64,000 nt of DNA from Siphonodentalium dalli (GCA_032622095.1 CP136061.1:56433762-56497761), one strand, 5' to 3'; shown: positions 52,140 through 64,000, numbered from the stretch's first letter. Program-made: numbers and translations. Notes: a model not told the origin generated them from the letters alone.

Positions 52140-54486
52140 TAGTCGGACCCCAATTGATAGGTGCAACATAGCAATAGTAAATATGTATACCATCATATAT
52201 TGTCTTCATGATAGAATATTGATTTCATTTATTGACCATAATAAACAAAACAGATTCAGATAGCATAATTGTTGATGTGGATGAGAGGCGATAAGGGATC
52301 AAGCTATGCAATATTATACATAACTATTCAAGAACTGTAGCGTCTAAGGGGAGGTTGAGGATAAATTTGACCAATTATTATTTAACTACATCAACAACAT
52401 CGTTCCATTCATTCTTAATTTTGTTATGCGTTTCATTTTGTATTGCTGTGCCTGACAATTGACAATAAAATAATTAATTGTATTCGTATATTGTGTTGAA
52501 TAAATTTTGAAAGGAGACTGAACCTTTTGGCATCAAGAACATTGAGATTTGAAAGTTTAACTTTCCCTGTATAGCGACATAATGCCATCGAATCCGTTAT
52601 TTTATATACTCAACCATCAGAGTGTATGTGAACCGAACGGTTTCCACACAACACATTACTGGCTCCCGTGTTTTATAGCTGGCCACGTTTGACGTAGTTA
52701 TAATACTTCGATTATGTGACATAATTTTAATGATTGAAAATTGTTGTTAATGTCGCCTTCCAGAGACGAATCTAATAAACCAAACATTTTCTACTGTCCC
52801 TAACGCGCCGGGTTACCTAATTTCGAGGGTACGAATATGCAATTATAAGTGAGGCCAATAATAAATATACTAACTATTTTCCGTTGGAACTAATACATCA
52901 CCTAATTTCGAGAAACTATATATGTTGTCATGTTACTGACATGTTACTGACAAAACGTCTTCAGTCCTGTCTGACTCAATGTAACATCGAACTTCTTCTG
53001 ACATCGGTCGCACTTGTAAGGGCACTCAATAGTGTGGGTTGTCAGGCTGACTGGGAACAATCTTATATACTCGTATGATTGATCACCTATGTGTGTTCAT
53101 ATGATTAGGCAGGGAAACGGACGCACTAAATGCCGTTCGGTACACGTCACACTTATATGGGCGATTGACTCTATAAATTATCTTCTGCTGTTATGACTGA
53201 AGGCTATTCGAACCACGTCACATGCATATGGTCGATTACCGGTGTGGATTCTTTTGTCACGGAACCGGACTCACTAAGTGCATTTTGGTACACGTCACAC
53301 GCGTATGGTCGATTGACTGTGTGAGTTCCCTTGTGTTTGTATGAATGAAGGATATTCGAACCTCGTCACATGCATATGGTCGATTACCGGTGTGGATTCT
53401 TTTGTCACGGAACCGGACTCACTAAGTGCATTTTGGTACACGTCACACGCGTATGGTCGATTGACTGTGTGAGTTCCCTTGTGGTTGCATGAATGAAGGA
53501 TATTCGAACCTCGTCACATGCATATGGTCGATTACCGGTGTGGATTCTTTTGTCATGGCACCGGACTCACTAAGTGCATTTTGGTACACGTCACACGCGT
53601 ATGGGCGATTGACTGTGTGGTTTCCCTTGTGGTGGTATGACTGAAGGATATTCGAACCTCGTCACATGCATATGGTCGATTACCGGTGTGGATTCTTTTG
53701 TCACGGAACCGGACTCTCTAGGTGCCTTTTGGTACACCTCACACGCGTATGGGCGATTGACTGTGTGATTTCTCTTGTGTTCGTATGACTGAAGGATATT
53801 CGAAACTCGTCACATGCATATGGTCGATTACCGGTGTGGATTCTTTTGTCACGGAACCGGACTCACTAAGTGCCTTTTGGTACAAGTCACACGTGTATGG
53901 GCGATTGACTGTGTGATTTCTCTTGTGTTGGTACGATTGGAGGCTATTCAAACCACGTCACACTCGTATGGTCGATTACCTGTGTGGAATCTTTTGTCAC
54001 GCAACCGGACTCTATGTGCCTTTTGGTACACGTCACATGTGTATGGGCGATTGACTATGATTTATCTTGTGTTGGTATGACTCAAAGCTATTCAAACCAC
54101 GTCACACTCGTATGGTCGATCACCTGTGTGGAATCTTTTGTCACGGAACCGGACTCACTAAGTGCCTTTTGGTACAAGTCACACGTGTATGGGCAATTTA
54201 CTGTGTGATTTCTCTTGTGTTGGTACGATTGGAGGCTATTCAAACCACGTCACACTCGTATGGTCGATCACCTGTGTGGAATCTTTTGTCACGGAACCGG
54301 ACTCACTAAGTGCCTTTTGGTACACGTCACATGTGTATGGGCGATTGACTGTGATTTCTCTTGTGTTGGCATGACTGAAACCTATTCAAACCACGTCACA
54401 CTCGTATGGGCGATATCCACTATTGATTATCGGGTTGACTTTGTCATGAAAATCGTTCAGCGCCCGTCAAAATTTATTGAGTCAGA
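52140..54486 (-). pseudogene. Dead C2H2 zinc-finger array, copy F
   Basis: The largest array. Minus strand; body 54486-52905, tail to about 52140. Pair junctions on the plus strand lie at 53237, 53385, 53533, 53681, 53829, 53977, 54121 and 54269: 148-bp spacing throughout except one 144. Every pair carries the Cys2-to-Tyr finger PYxCDVYQKAxSES and a broken partner. The first five pairs (53237-53829) share ACATGCATATGGTCGATTAC, the later ones ACACTCGTATGGTCGAT, so at least two subtypes were amplified in blocks. The tail keeps an uninterrupted TTAA (52557-52560), the empty site for the insertions in copy G. Confidence 0.9.
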
Positions 54487-54708
54487 TTACTTCAAAAGCT
54501 GTAATTTTGTTACTTCAAAAGTGGAGACCTAGTTTTTTTACTACAAAAGCTGGCGTTTTTTACTTCAAAAGCGGAGACCTCACTCTACTACAAAAGCTGG
54601 CGATTTTATTACAAAAGTGGTGAGTTACTTCAAAAGCTGGCGTTTTTTACTTCAAAAGTGGAGACCTACTTCAAAAGTGGTAATTACTTCAAAAGCTGGC
54701 GTAACAGT
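54487..54708 (-). repeat. Head minisatellite of cluster copy F
   Basis: TTACTTCAAAAGC cores in the same order as the other heads, ending in AAAAGCTGGCGTAACAG. Confidence 0.9.
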
Positions 54709-54916
54709 TACTTCAAAAGCTGGCGTAACAGTTTACTTCAAAAGCTGTAATTTTTTTATTACAAAAGTGGTGACATGGTTTTTTTTACTACAAAAGCTGG
54801 CAATTTTTATTACAAAAGCTGAGACCTCACTTTATTACAAAGGCTGGTGATGTTATTACAAAAGTGTTGAGGTGCTCAAAAGCTGGCGATTTTTACTTCA
54901 AAAGTGGAGACCTACT
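54709..54916 (-). repeat. Extra head minisatellite without an array
   Basis: A second block of the same minisatellite in the same orientation follows directly, beginning TTACTTCAAAAGCTGGCG and stopping where R1-like sequence begins. Its own finger array is missing, so it is probably the remnant of another cluster copy lost by deletion. Confidence 0.8.
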
Positions 54917-55262
54917 TGGTATGGGCTCCGATCGTCCGTCCGTGAGTCCGCCCGTCCATCCGTAACAAATATGAAGCTCTATGTCTTGGTCACCGTCGGT
55001 CGGATTTTAATAATCTTCGGTGTGTTGAATCAACATGTCGGAAAGAGTATTTACAAACAGCGGGTTTCGTCCATTGATGTTTCCCATAGTTACAGGCCAT
55101 TGTTGAGAAATGTGACAATATGAAAATGTATTTTACGCTTTGCATGACTAAATCTTTCGGCACACCATATAGGCCACATCCCTCGTCCGTGAATCGTTTG
55201 GGTTGCACTAGATGCATGGGAGCTGTCAAATTTGTTTTTAAAACATGGCCATCAGCAACCAT
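54917..55262 (+). repeat. Dispersed modular repeat R1, copy c
   Basis: Starts with a CGTCCGTCCGTGAGTCCG stretch, then one diverged module (CTTTGCATGACTAAATC, GGCCACATCCCTCGTCC, AACATGGCCATCAGCAACC). No coding sequence. Confidence 0.7.
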
Positions 55263-55842
55263 CTTGTTTATCTGGACATGTGTGGACTTTTGACTGTCCG
55301 TATATAAATCTCAACCAATGGTTATATGATCTAAATGAAATTTTGTATGGAGGTTCACCATCGTGACTACTTTCAAAAGAGGGGCAAATGACGCTGTTTT
55401 CGTTTTCCGTATTAGAGTTATCCTTATTTAGTTATCTGGAAATCATTTCTTTTTGTCCGTTCGCTCAGATATTTCAGCCCTGGGTTATCGGATATGAATA
55501 AAATTTGGCATTGAGGTTTGCCATCATGAATTCTTCCAAAGAGTGCCCAAATTAAGTTGTTTGAATTCAGTTTCTCTGAGTTATTGACCTTAGTTTGTAA
55601 ATATTTCACGATTTTTGGTCTGTCAAAACTGAAAACAAATATGAACCTATTTCAATAATGTTTAGTATTCACGCAGGTTTTATTCAGTCATCACATGGCA
55701 GATTGACATATTTCGAATTACGCCACATCAAAAAGTTAATAAATCGCATTCTCGGCGGAAAGGAGATACTCTGGGCAGTGCACTTGTTTCAATTTATTTG
55801 CATTTGACTTCTTGCATAATCATACATTATCAGTCACATGCT
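55263..55842. other. Two diverged repeat modules, otherwise nothing
   Basis: Two weakly similar units about 165 bp apart (CTCAACCAATGG near 55310, TTTCAGCCCTGGG near 55472), each with an AAATTTTG-TA or AAATTTGGCAT motif and then GAGGTT. They look like another old dispersed repeat. No gene seen. Confidence 0.5.
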
Positions 55843-57705
55843 TTTTAGCCCATCTTTACTTTGTAAAGTTTGAACATTTGCCATTGGTTGTCATCCTTCC
55901 GTCAACAATTTCTTTTGTCTCGTCCTACATGCCGCATCCGATCATCACCGACTGTCATATGGATCCTCGGGGTAACCTCTAGATGGCAGCCATAAATAGT
56001 TTCCGAAATTCGTTAAAAACAGCCGCCGGCAGCCATTTTGGATTTCAAATTTGAATCCATCGGCTCATCCTGCAGCCCGAATTTTTTCGATGAAAAATGT
56101 GGCCGCCAGCAGCCATTTTGAATTTGACTCTTTGCATGGCTAAATCCTTTGCTTTACCCTACAGGCCACATCCCTCATCTGATCGCCACCAACCTTCATA
56201 TGGGTCTTGAACCGGTCTTCGTGGTGTCTAAATGGGAGCCATCGATTGTTTACGAAATTCGTTAAAACAAATCATGGCCACCAGCAGCCATCTTGGATTT
56301 AACTCTTTACATGACTATTCGGCACACCATACAGGCCACATAACTCATCCGGTCATCACCAAACTTCATTTCTATCTTTATGGTGACCTCTAGATGGGAG
56401 CCATATATTATTTATGAAATTCGTTAAAAAAAACATGGCCGCCAGCAGCCATCTTGGATTTCAAATTTGAATCCATTGGCACACCCTGTAGCCCGCATAT
56501 ATCGAAGAAATATTTTGTAAGTTTACAGACATGATTAGGATCACCTCTAGATGAGAGCTATCAAATTTTAACGATTTTCGATGAAAAACATGGCCGCCTG
56601 CATTCATCTTGGATTTTACTCTTTGCATGACTAAATTCTTTGGCACGTCCTACAGCCCACGTCCCTCTCCCGATTGTCACCAAACTTTATACGGTTTATT
56701 TGGGTGCCCACTAGATGGGAGCAATCAAACTATTCCAAATTTCGTGAAAAACATGGCCGCCAGCAGCCATCTTGGATTGTATTCGTGGTATGACTAAATA
56801 TGGCACTCTACAGGTTACATCTCTCACTCGATCGTCACCAAACTTCATATGGATGTTCGAGGTGACATATATCCCCCCGAAATTCGATAAAACAACATGG
56901 CCACCAGCAGCCTTCTTAATTTCAAATTGAATCCTTCGGCTCAGCCCGCATTTATTAGAGAATAGTTTTGAAAATTTGCATGATCATCTCAAGATAGGAG
57001 CCATCGAATCGAATTTGAATTTTTTTCGATGAAAAACATAGCCGTCGGCAGCCATCTTGGATTTTGCTCTTTGCATAACTAAATCCTTTGACACACCCTA
57101 AAGACCACATCTTGTATGGATCTGCATGGTGACTTCTAGATGGGAGCCATCGATTTTTTCCGAAATTCGTAGAAAAACAGCTGCCAGCGGCCATTTTGGA
57201 TTTGAATCTCTGCATGACTAAATATAACTGCACATTCTACAGGCCACACCCTCGTCCAATCGTCGGCAAACTTAATATTGATCTTCCGAGTGACATCTAG
57301 ATGTGAGCCATCAATTATTTCCGAAATTCGATTGAAAAAAACATAGCTTCCAGCGGCCATCTTGGATTTTACTCTTTGCCTGACTAAATCCATCGGCACA
57401 CCCTAGAGGCCACACTCCTCGTCCAATCGTCACCAAACTTCATTTAGATCTTCGGGGTTACCTCTAATTTGGAGCCATCGACTATATCATAACTTTGTTA
57501 TAAAACATGGCTGCCAGCAGCCATCTTGGATTTCAAATTTGAATCCATACGCACACCCCGCAGCTCACATTTATTGGTCAATTGTTTGAAATGAAAATAA
57601 TTTTATCTACACAATACAAGACTCTTACAGTAACGTTTTGACAGCAAAAACTAAACTCCTTCCCAAGTTGAGCTACAGTGTCATTGACACTTTCATTATG
57701 AACTA
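55843..57705 (+). repeat. Dispersed modular repeat R1, copy d (tandem array)
   Basis: About eleven modules marked by variants of ATGGCCGCCAGCAGCCAT near 56018, 56097, 56272, 56435, 56589, 56752, 56894, 57036, 57177, 57343 and 57507. Two module types occur: one continues TTTACTCTTTGCATGAC, the other TTTCAAATTTGAATCCAT (56040, 56455, 56915, 57527). The copy ends with AGTTGAGCTA and AGTGTCATTGACACT near 57665-57690. Short open frames in it are by-products of repetition. Confidence 0.87.
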
Positions 57706-58540
57706 TTATATGTTGCTATATTTTTGGGAATATAATTAATTAACCCCTTCCAACCGACTATAGACATATGCTATCTGATTTGATAACTAAAATATTTCTC
57801 ATGCGAAGGTGTTTATATTTCATAGTTTATGACAGACCCCTGACATATATTGTTAGGGTCATCATTTGGTTGATAGTCTTAAACATTAAAACGAAAGGCG
57901 GCCTTCGTCGTATGTTATAATTTAGAAATATCATTTATCAAATAATGATAATTTCCTCAATAATTCACAAAACATGCTTTGTGTCAGAGAAAATGCAGGA
58001 CGAGTGTTGTTTAGTTTCTTGCAAAAAGCACAGTGAATTGATTAAGTAGTCACGATATTGCGTCATCCTTATTTAGATTCGTGCGCATTATACGTTATGA
58101 GTTGTAAAACCCCTAATATGGTGTGTCTACAACTTACAACTCACAACACTATCATTGTACATTCCTTATTTGGTATGTGATGTAATTACCATAGGTTATG
58201 AGAAAATACTAACTTGATTTAAAAATAATCATCTCTTTGCAAGAACAATTATATTACACTTGTTCTGTGTGACCATGTACGTAAAGTGGATAACTGGATT
58301 TTGAACTAACAGCGGTAGAATGGATCGATTAAAATAAAATTTCGTGTGATTTGAATGCGATTGTTGATTGTTGATTAATAGCCTTCCACCGCGATTTGTA
58401 GATGGTGCCACGCTTGGTGGTCCTTATAATTTCATGTGGGAGGGTGGGGTAATTTATGCAACATGAGTGGTGGGATGTATTGGTACATAGTAAGCCGTGG
58501 TGCTTGGTCGGGACACTTGAAGATTTGTAACAACTCGGGA
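57706..58540. other. Noncoding stretch, probable LINE 3' flank
   Basis: AT-rich, no gene. The part from about 58220 to 58540 lies just beyond the end of the LINE reading frame on the minus strand and may be its 3' untranslated region, but I see no tail that would fix the end. Confidence 0.45.
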
Positions 58541-59230
58541 TCATGAAAACCGTTCCGATTGTGAAATGTATGATTGAACTATTTCGAAGAGTCTAGCATT
58601 ACTATCACCGTCAAGAGTATAATCTCCAAAGAGAATGTTTTGGATTGAATTAATGGTAATGTTTACAGTTCTAATGCGGTCGGCCATTGTAGATCTAATG
58701 TTACTATATTTTCGACAGTGTAAACAGTAATGGGACGCATCTTCCAGTGGATATCCACATGTGCATTGAGTAGTGGTTGATATATAGTTAACGTACTGGT
58801 CAAAGTTTAAGTCGCTGCAGTTATTGCGCAAACGGCAATGTAAAATATTGAGAGTTCTCCGGCCATTATTATATTATAAAGGATGTTTTGGTATATGTTG
58901 CTGTTCCATATAAGACACATTCATGGCCCTTATGATGACCTCTTTCTTAGCTTTGGTGGGAGCGACTTCAATATTCGGTTCCATTCCGTTGCCATGATAG
59001 GGATGAAAGTATTTTCCATATGTTTCGTTTTATATAAGTTGAGTCTATATCGCAATGGGTATCTAACAAAATATTCAATTTCATCAAGTACCGTTTGAGG
59101 CAGAATATCGTTAACAAATGTTGGTGCTTTGTCGTTGATTACTCGTAGCCAAGTACGTGTTTTGCGATATTTTCTTCTTTTTGATAAGCGTTGCCATCCA
59201 AGCTCACTTAGAATTTGATCATCGGGCACC
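58541..59230 (-). pseudogene. LINE (non-LTR retrotransposon) C-terminal remnant
   Basis: Two minus-strand frames make up the end of a LINE reverse-transcriptase protein. The first (59229-58930) reads ELGWQRLSKRRKYRK, then TFVNDILPQTV and TFIPIMATEWN, the familiar block after the catalytic domain (LxWxxLxxRR, xxYLxxxLP, FIPxTxxxWN). The second (about 58870-58541) reads NNGRRTLNILHCRLRNNCSD, then CTCGYPLEDASHYCLHC, the cysteine-histidine block (CxCG-x6-HxxxxC) near the C-terminus, and ends at FGDYTLDGD and YISQSERFS. A stop and a frame change separate them. The catalytic domain is absent: the copy is cut off at 59230 by the head repeat of copy G. Which clade (Jockey or CR1 type) is not settled. 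Confidence 0.82.
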
Positions 59231-59240
59231 GAACGTGTTA

Positions 59241-59464
59241 ACTGTTACGCCAGCTTTTAAAGTAACAGACCACTTTTGAAGTAGGTCTCCGCTTTTGAAG
59301 TAAAAATCGCAAGCTTTTGAAGTACCTCACCACTTTTGTAATAAAATCGCCAGCTTTTGTAGTAAAGTTATGTGTCCGCCTTTGTAGTAAAAAACGCCAG
59401 CTTTTGTAGTACAAAAACCATGTCTCCACTTTTGTAATAACAAAATTACAGCTTTTGAAGTAAA
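59241..59464 (+). repeat. Head minisatellite of cluster copy G
   Basis: CTGTTACGCC followed by about nine CTTTTGAAGTA-type cores, as in copies A, C and E. Its minus strand is open for about 78 codons from a TTG. Confidence 0.9.
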
Positions 59465-60303
59465 CGCTCAATACATTTTTACGGGCGCTGGACGATTTTC
59501 ATGACAAAGTCAACCGATAATCCATAGCGGCTATCGCCCATACGAGTGTGACATATGGCCGAAAGAATTTGGAGAGTCCGGTTCCCTGACAAAAGAATCC
59601 ACACCTGTAGTCGACCATACGAGTGTGACGTGTGTCCAATAGCTTTCAGTCATACCAGCACAAGATAATCCATAGTCGATCGCCCATACAAGTGTGACGT
59701 GTACCAGAAGGCATTTAGTGAGTCCGGTTCCCTGCCTAAGCATATGAGAACACACATAGGTGATCAATCATACGAGTATGTAAGATTGTTCCCAGTCAGT
59801 CTGACAACCCACACTGGTGAACGCCCTTACAAGTGCGACGTTTGTCAGAAGAAATTCGATGTGACATTGAGTCAGACAAGACTTATGATAATCCACCGGA
59901 TGTGTGTCTGAAGACGTTCTGTCCGCCCAGTAACATGACACCATATATATTTTCTCGAAATTAGGTGATGTATTAGTTCCAACGGAAAATAGTTGGTATA
60001 TTTGGCCTCACTTTGTACGGCGATATTAATTGCATATTCATACCCTCGAAATTAGGTGACTGAAACGACGCGTTAGGGCCAGCAGAAAATGTTTGGTTTA
60101 TTAGACTCGTCTCTGGAAGGCGACATTAACGACAAATTTCGACCATAACCGAAGTATCAGAACTACCTCAAACGTGGCCGGCTACTTCAAGAAACGGGGG
60201 CCAGTTATGTGTTATGTGGAGACCGTTGGATTCACATATCCTCTGATGATTGAGTATATAAAATAATGGATTCGATGGCATTATGTCGCTGCACATGGAA
60301 AAG
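59465..60303 (+). pseudogene. Dead C2H2 zinc-finger array, copy G
   Basis: A short array like copy A. Readable parts: PYECDMWPKEFGESG (Cys2 to Trp, as in A), then PYKCDVYQKAFSESGSL with Cys2 to Tyr, followed in frame by PKHMRTHIGDQ, a decayed finger, and HTGERPYKCDVCQKKFDVTL with both cysteines but a lost first His. A 70-codon open frame (59699-59911) spans these last fingers. The LKTFC stretch and tail follow. The tail stops at TTAA 60304-60307 and resumes at 63569, with two elements in between. With copy A this is the least repetitive copy and may be nearest to the ancestral array. Confidence 0.87.
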
Positions 60304-60307
60304 TTAA

Positions 60308-61715
60308 GAGGGAGGTAAAGTGGAAAATTTATTATTTTTCTCCCATAGGGTTTCCATGTTAAAAATTTGAGACAAAATCCTGACTTCATAAATTTTACTA
60401 CAGAATCTATGAATGTACCTTCATGTAATTCCTGATTCCATCTAGTGACAAGGCGTCGTCGATTTTCGAAAAACGTACCAATTATCGAAATATCACACTT
60501 CAAAAAACTTTACGAACGACAGAAATTGGGGAAATTATGTCCGCCATTGGTGGAGTTATCGTTCCTGTGTTGAGAAATGTGCTTATTTTACAATGTTGAA
60601 AATCAAACGAACTGACTGTTGTGACAACACAGGGTCCATAACACAATTGGATAATCGTTTGTTGCGTAACACTGTATTGTTTTCATAAGCTATCGCGCCA
60701 TCGATTACTTACAGTCGGCATCAAGTTTTACGAAAAATCTCGCAGGAATTTCGACGTAAACATAACAAACTATGCAATAAACATATCACTCCGCCGAAAT
60801 AGTTCGGAATATATATATACGATATTAAGTAATAATATCACATAATACGTAATATTAATGTCAAATACTTACACCGTATGGCAGAAAAGTTACACCTGGC
60901 TATTATTAAATGTTGATATCATCTTTCTTGTATGGTTTACAATACCGACCGCGTGGTTGAAATTTGGCGTAGTTACACCTAACGTGGTTGTTGGGCGACT
61001 TCCGCCTTCCTGGTAAATTCTCCCCGCGAAATAAACATCAATCTAATAAATTGTCAACGTTTGACCGGTAAGGAGTCAATATATTGATACAACATAGTAT
61101 ATACGTGTGTGTTGGATACATCAATAAGTTATTGACGATCGCTTTATTGATCGACACGTACAGCTGAAGATTACAAAGGGAATTTCTTGTTTATTTTCAG
61201 CCGAAATCGAAACTCACGAAGATAGGTAAACAGGAAGTATGAAAAGCTATTTCGCTGTGCATGGTATTTGGGACTGTACATTTTTGCATACATGTATTTT
61301 TGATAGTAAAGTGCTGCTCCATAGTTTTCTGAAATAGTTCTTGCAAATGGCTGTCTTTTTGGGCGGTTTGTTTACATATATTAAGTTAAAATTTCTGGAG
61401 TTTTAGGTTTGAAACTAGGAAATCCGCTACGCGTTGTCACGGCATGGGAGTATTAGCTACATGTTGATACCTCCTGTTGGCTATTTGATATTCTTACCAG
61501 TGAGTATTTTCATCTAAAAAAATTTGTGTTGTTTTGACGTTCAAATGCATCTTTTTCGGAATGACAAATTTATTGCTTTATCCGATGTACTTAATCTTTG
61601 ATTATTGTAGTATGTCTATGAACAAATATATTTTTAATTTTTTGGTCTTTTAAAACAAAAATACATGAATTTCAACCGGTCCCCATTTCTGGAATTGTGC
61701 CACTTTACCTCCCTC
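60308..61715. mobile_element. TTAA-flanked element X1 (1408 bp)
   Basis: Ends are perfect 16-bp inverted repeats, GAGGGAGGTAAAGTGG, each directly next to TTAA (60304-60307 and 61716-61719). It is AT-rich inside and holds no recognisable transposase, so it is nonautonomous. TTAA target use suggests mobilisation by a piggyBac-type enzyme; this is inferred. Its right TTAA is shared with element X2. Confidence 0.92.
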
Positions 61716-61719
61716 TTAA

Positions 61720-63564
61720 GGGTATCCTAAACGTGACAAAGATGGCCGAATGAGTTTTTATACCCCTCTCTCCGATAAATGCCAGCCATTGCAAGACTAT
61801 GTTTCCAATTTACATGAAATTTCACAAGGATATAGGAATATGATTGAACAATATTTTGGCATCACATCCATATTTTAAAAAGATATATATGACTGAGAAA
61901 CTTAACTGGAAAGTGAGCGAAATTATGCCAATCACCAGAAGTCAAAACAAATAAAAGCAAACAGTTATAATTATTGTGGCATCCTATAGATTAAGATTCC
62001 ATGATGAGGAGAGGGACCATCATTTTATAAAATAACTCACTATTTTAGCTACAAATCCATTGAGTTGAAGGCACCCTCCATCAGTTGAACACAAATATGT
62101 GGCCATTTGCTTTTTGGGACTATTTTTTGGTATGGGAAGCCAAGTTGGCAATGATGTGAGCTGGATCATAAGGATGTATAAGGCTGTCTATGTTGCCCCT
62201 ATTTCAACAATACCTCATGTACAATTGATACTGTATAACATATTTAAACAAAAAAATACACTGTAAGCTATATTTCCAACATTCCCTACGAAAATCAGAT
62301 GCATCATATTTTGTGATACTGGTGCATTTTGACACAAATGGCCTGGCATACATTCATACTTCAGAGATTTTCTAACAGAAATTACCCCAGACAGTTGAAA
62401 AACAACATCAAGAAGCTAGCATATATTGTAATTTGCTACAATTCTAGTTTAATTACCCCTAATATTGTTTTAAAAAATATTTTGAACTCATTTACTCAGC
62501 CATTAAAACGAAACCAAAACGAGATTTCGACATGTTTTTGTTTTTCTGAGAAAGTTGATCAAACAATACAACAGCCCTAAAAAATAACTTGGATGACCGA
62601 TTGCGCAGTTATCTATACCTGCATTAATTACATTTGTTGTGGATTATGTCCGCTGTGTATGATGCGTGTAACCTTGTTTTGATTGCTTTTAATAAGAATA
62701 GTTTGCATCTGCAAACAGGGAAACTCGTGCAACACTAAAAATAGATTTGGGAAAGACCGGGAATCCGTACCCTCTAACAAAATAATACTTGATAGATATA
62801 CACATTATTTAATCAATTCTGTTTATATATGAATACCGTGTTTTTGGATGTTAATCTAATGCATATTCCGGTGTTTTGCCATGTTTAACAACAAAAATTA
62901 TTTAAAGAGTGAATTATTTCATACTTGTGAGAAATTTCGTTCGGAGGGTATTCCAAGTTTTTAGTCACGTGATGTTTACAATCCATTTTGTCAAAGTTTG
63001 CCTTCAAATATCTTTTTCTAGGAAATTGTCATTTAAATCAGCGATATTCTAAGGTTAGTTTTGGTCATAAAGTACTTAAGTAGGCTAATTAGTGGCGACT
63101 ATATATTCTCAGATTTTACTATCTGTTAACTACAAATTGAAGTTCCCTATTTTTCGAGTGTTGTTGTGGATTTCGCATATCGAGCGGATACGACCACATT
63201 TTACAAGGTGAATTTCTGACACAAGAAACATTATAATGAAAAAGCAAGGTCCCTCTCAATATATTGGAATATCAAAGCATCTATCGGTAAACTATTATAG
63301 TAAAAACATGCAGTAATTTTACAGATACGAGTACTGTAAGAAAGTGTAAAATTTAAAACAATTGTTTCATAATTATTTTTATATAGATTCCTGTGAGATG
63401 GGACAACATTTTACATTTCAAAATGATCTATGTTTTATACTTATAATATTGTATTGGTTCATTTTGGCCATTTTGCAAACCTTATAGTGAATTCAAGCTC
63501 ATTGTTTTTATAAATTTTCGGCTATATTGGAAGAAATTTCAACTCTGTCACGTTTAGGATACCC
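61720..63564. mobile_element. TTAA-flanked element X2 (1845 bp)
   Basis: Ends are perfect 19-bp inverted repeats, GGGTATCCTAAACGTGACA, next to TTAA at 61716-61719 and 63565-63568. It is a different family from X1 and from the MITE. The interior is AT-rich; the longest frame (62329-62580, 83 codons) lacks a known motif and starts in a non-ATG context, so no transposase is claimed. Confidence 0.92.
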
Positions 63565-63568
63565 TTAA

Positions 63569-63668
63569 ACTTCAAAGTCTCAATGTTCGTGGTGCCAGAA
63601 GGTTCAGTCTCCTTTCAAAATGTATTCAACACAATATTCGAATACAACTAATTTTATTGGCAATTGTC
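63569..63668 (+). pseudogene. Displaced rest of the copy G tail
   Basis: ACTTCAAAGTCTCAATGTTC, then AGAAGGTTCAGTCTCCTTTC and TTTTATTGGCAATTGTCAGG: the shared cluster tail, which in copies D and F continues uninterrupted from the part seen before 60304. It ends at GTCAGGC near 63672. Confidence 0.9.
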
Positions 63669-64000
63669 AGGCGTCGGACCTGCAAAACCTCAGTTGGAGT
63701 TGGGAGTTGGAGTTGGGTTGGGTCGGATCCCCAACTTAAGAAGCTGATCGAAGCTCTCCAACACCTGCTAGATTTGCAATATTCAAATACGATAACCACA
63801 GAGACCAGTTGGCGAAGATTGAGTAACCACATAGTTATTCAAAGAAGGTGGCTGGCGAAGATTGAGTAACCATAGAGTTACTCAAAGACGACGATTGAAA
63901 AAGACGGTAACCACAGAGACCAGTTGGCGAAGATTGAGTAACCACAGAGTTACTCAAAGAAGACGACGACCAAGTAACCTACAAAAATTACAAGATTTAC
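63669..64000. repeat. Irregular short tandem repeat at the window end
   Basis: After a G-rich GGAGTTGGGAGTTGGAGTTG stretch, a unit containing GGCGAAGATTGAGTAACC recurs at 63811, 63854 and 63926 (offsets 43 and 72), with GAGTAACC...GGTTACTC-like hairpin potential (GAGTAACCACAGAGTTACTC). It continues past the window. A 70-codon frame over it is not recognised. Confidence 0.65.

Noticed and set aside
60168-60503. 111-codon minus frame
   Set aside because: It crosses the exact boundary between the cluster tail and element X1, so it cannot be an inherited gene.
62329-62580. 83-codon frame inside X2 as a transposase fragment
   Set aside because: No DDD/DDE or other transposase motif is visible and the start is not a good ATG.
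63626-63869. Overlapping 68-70 codon frames on both strands
   Set aside because: They span the tail/repeat junction and the tandem repeat; no motif is recognised.

Overview
This window is animal nuclear DNA with very low gene density, probably from a marine invertebrate and perhaps a mollusc. That reading rests on a C2H2 zinc-finger gene and decayed finger arrays, a LINE remnant, a GIY-YIG (Penelope-type) remnant, many TTAA-flanked and foldback elements, and GGACGG-rich dispersed repeats. I see no bacterial operons, no rRNA and no convincing tRNA. The taxonomic guess is inference and could be wrong.

Left part (1-29564): one unbroken satellite array with an 89-bp unit. There are 332 complete units, the array already runs at base 1, and it stops at a 100-N assembly gap (29565-29664). 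Units differ mainly at three positions, and the order of these variants shows block duplications of 4, 5 and 10 units. No gene or transposon interrupts the array.

Middle part (29665-40700): mostly noncoding. It holds a possible first exon of a PIF1-like P-loop helicase (33035-33147, minus), two foldback or inverted-repeat elements (33236-33703, 35396-35691), a dispersed modular repeat here called R1 that is split by a TTAA-flanked MITE, and the one intact gene I can defend: an apparently intronless eight-finger C2H2 protein (36334-37155, plus). A 2.8-kb AT-rich stretch without a recognisable gene follows it.

Right part (40700-60300): a cluster of seven dead C2H2 arrays, here A to G, in alternating orientation (+,-,+,-,+,-,+). 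The copies share a head minisatellite built on ACTTTTGAAGTA, a body of finger pairs (about 147 bp per pair), a few 3' terminal fingers and a common 3' tail. Copies C+D and E+F are two halves of a tandem segmental duplication (about 4.7 and 5.7 kb). Insertions present in only one half give precise empty sites. GIY-YIG and LINE remnants and further R1 repeats lie between the copies.

Far right (60304-64000): the tail of copy G is split by two different TTAA-flanked elements (1408 and 1845 bp) placed end to end at one original TTAA, with the empty site preserved in copies D and F. A short irregular tandem repeat closes the window.

Apart from the zinc-finger gene and perhaps the helicase exon, nothing here looks functional as protein. 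The interest lies in genome dynamics: satellite homogenisation, amplification of already dead finger arrays, and TTAA-specific insertion.
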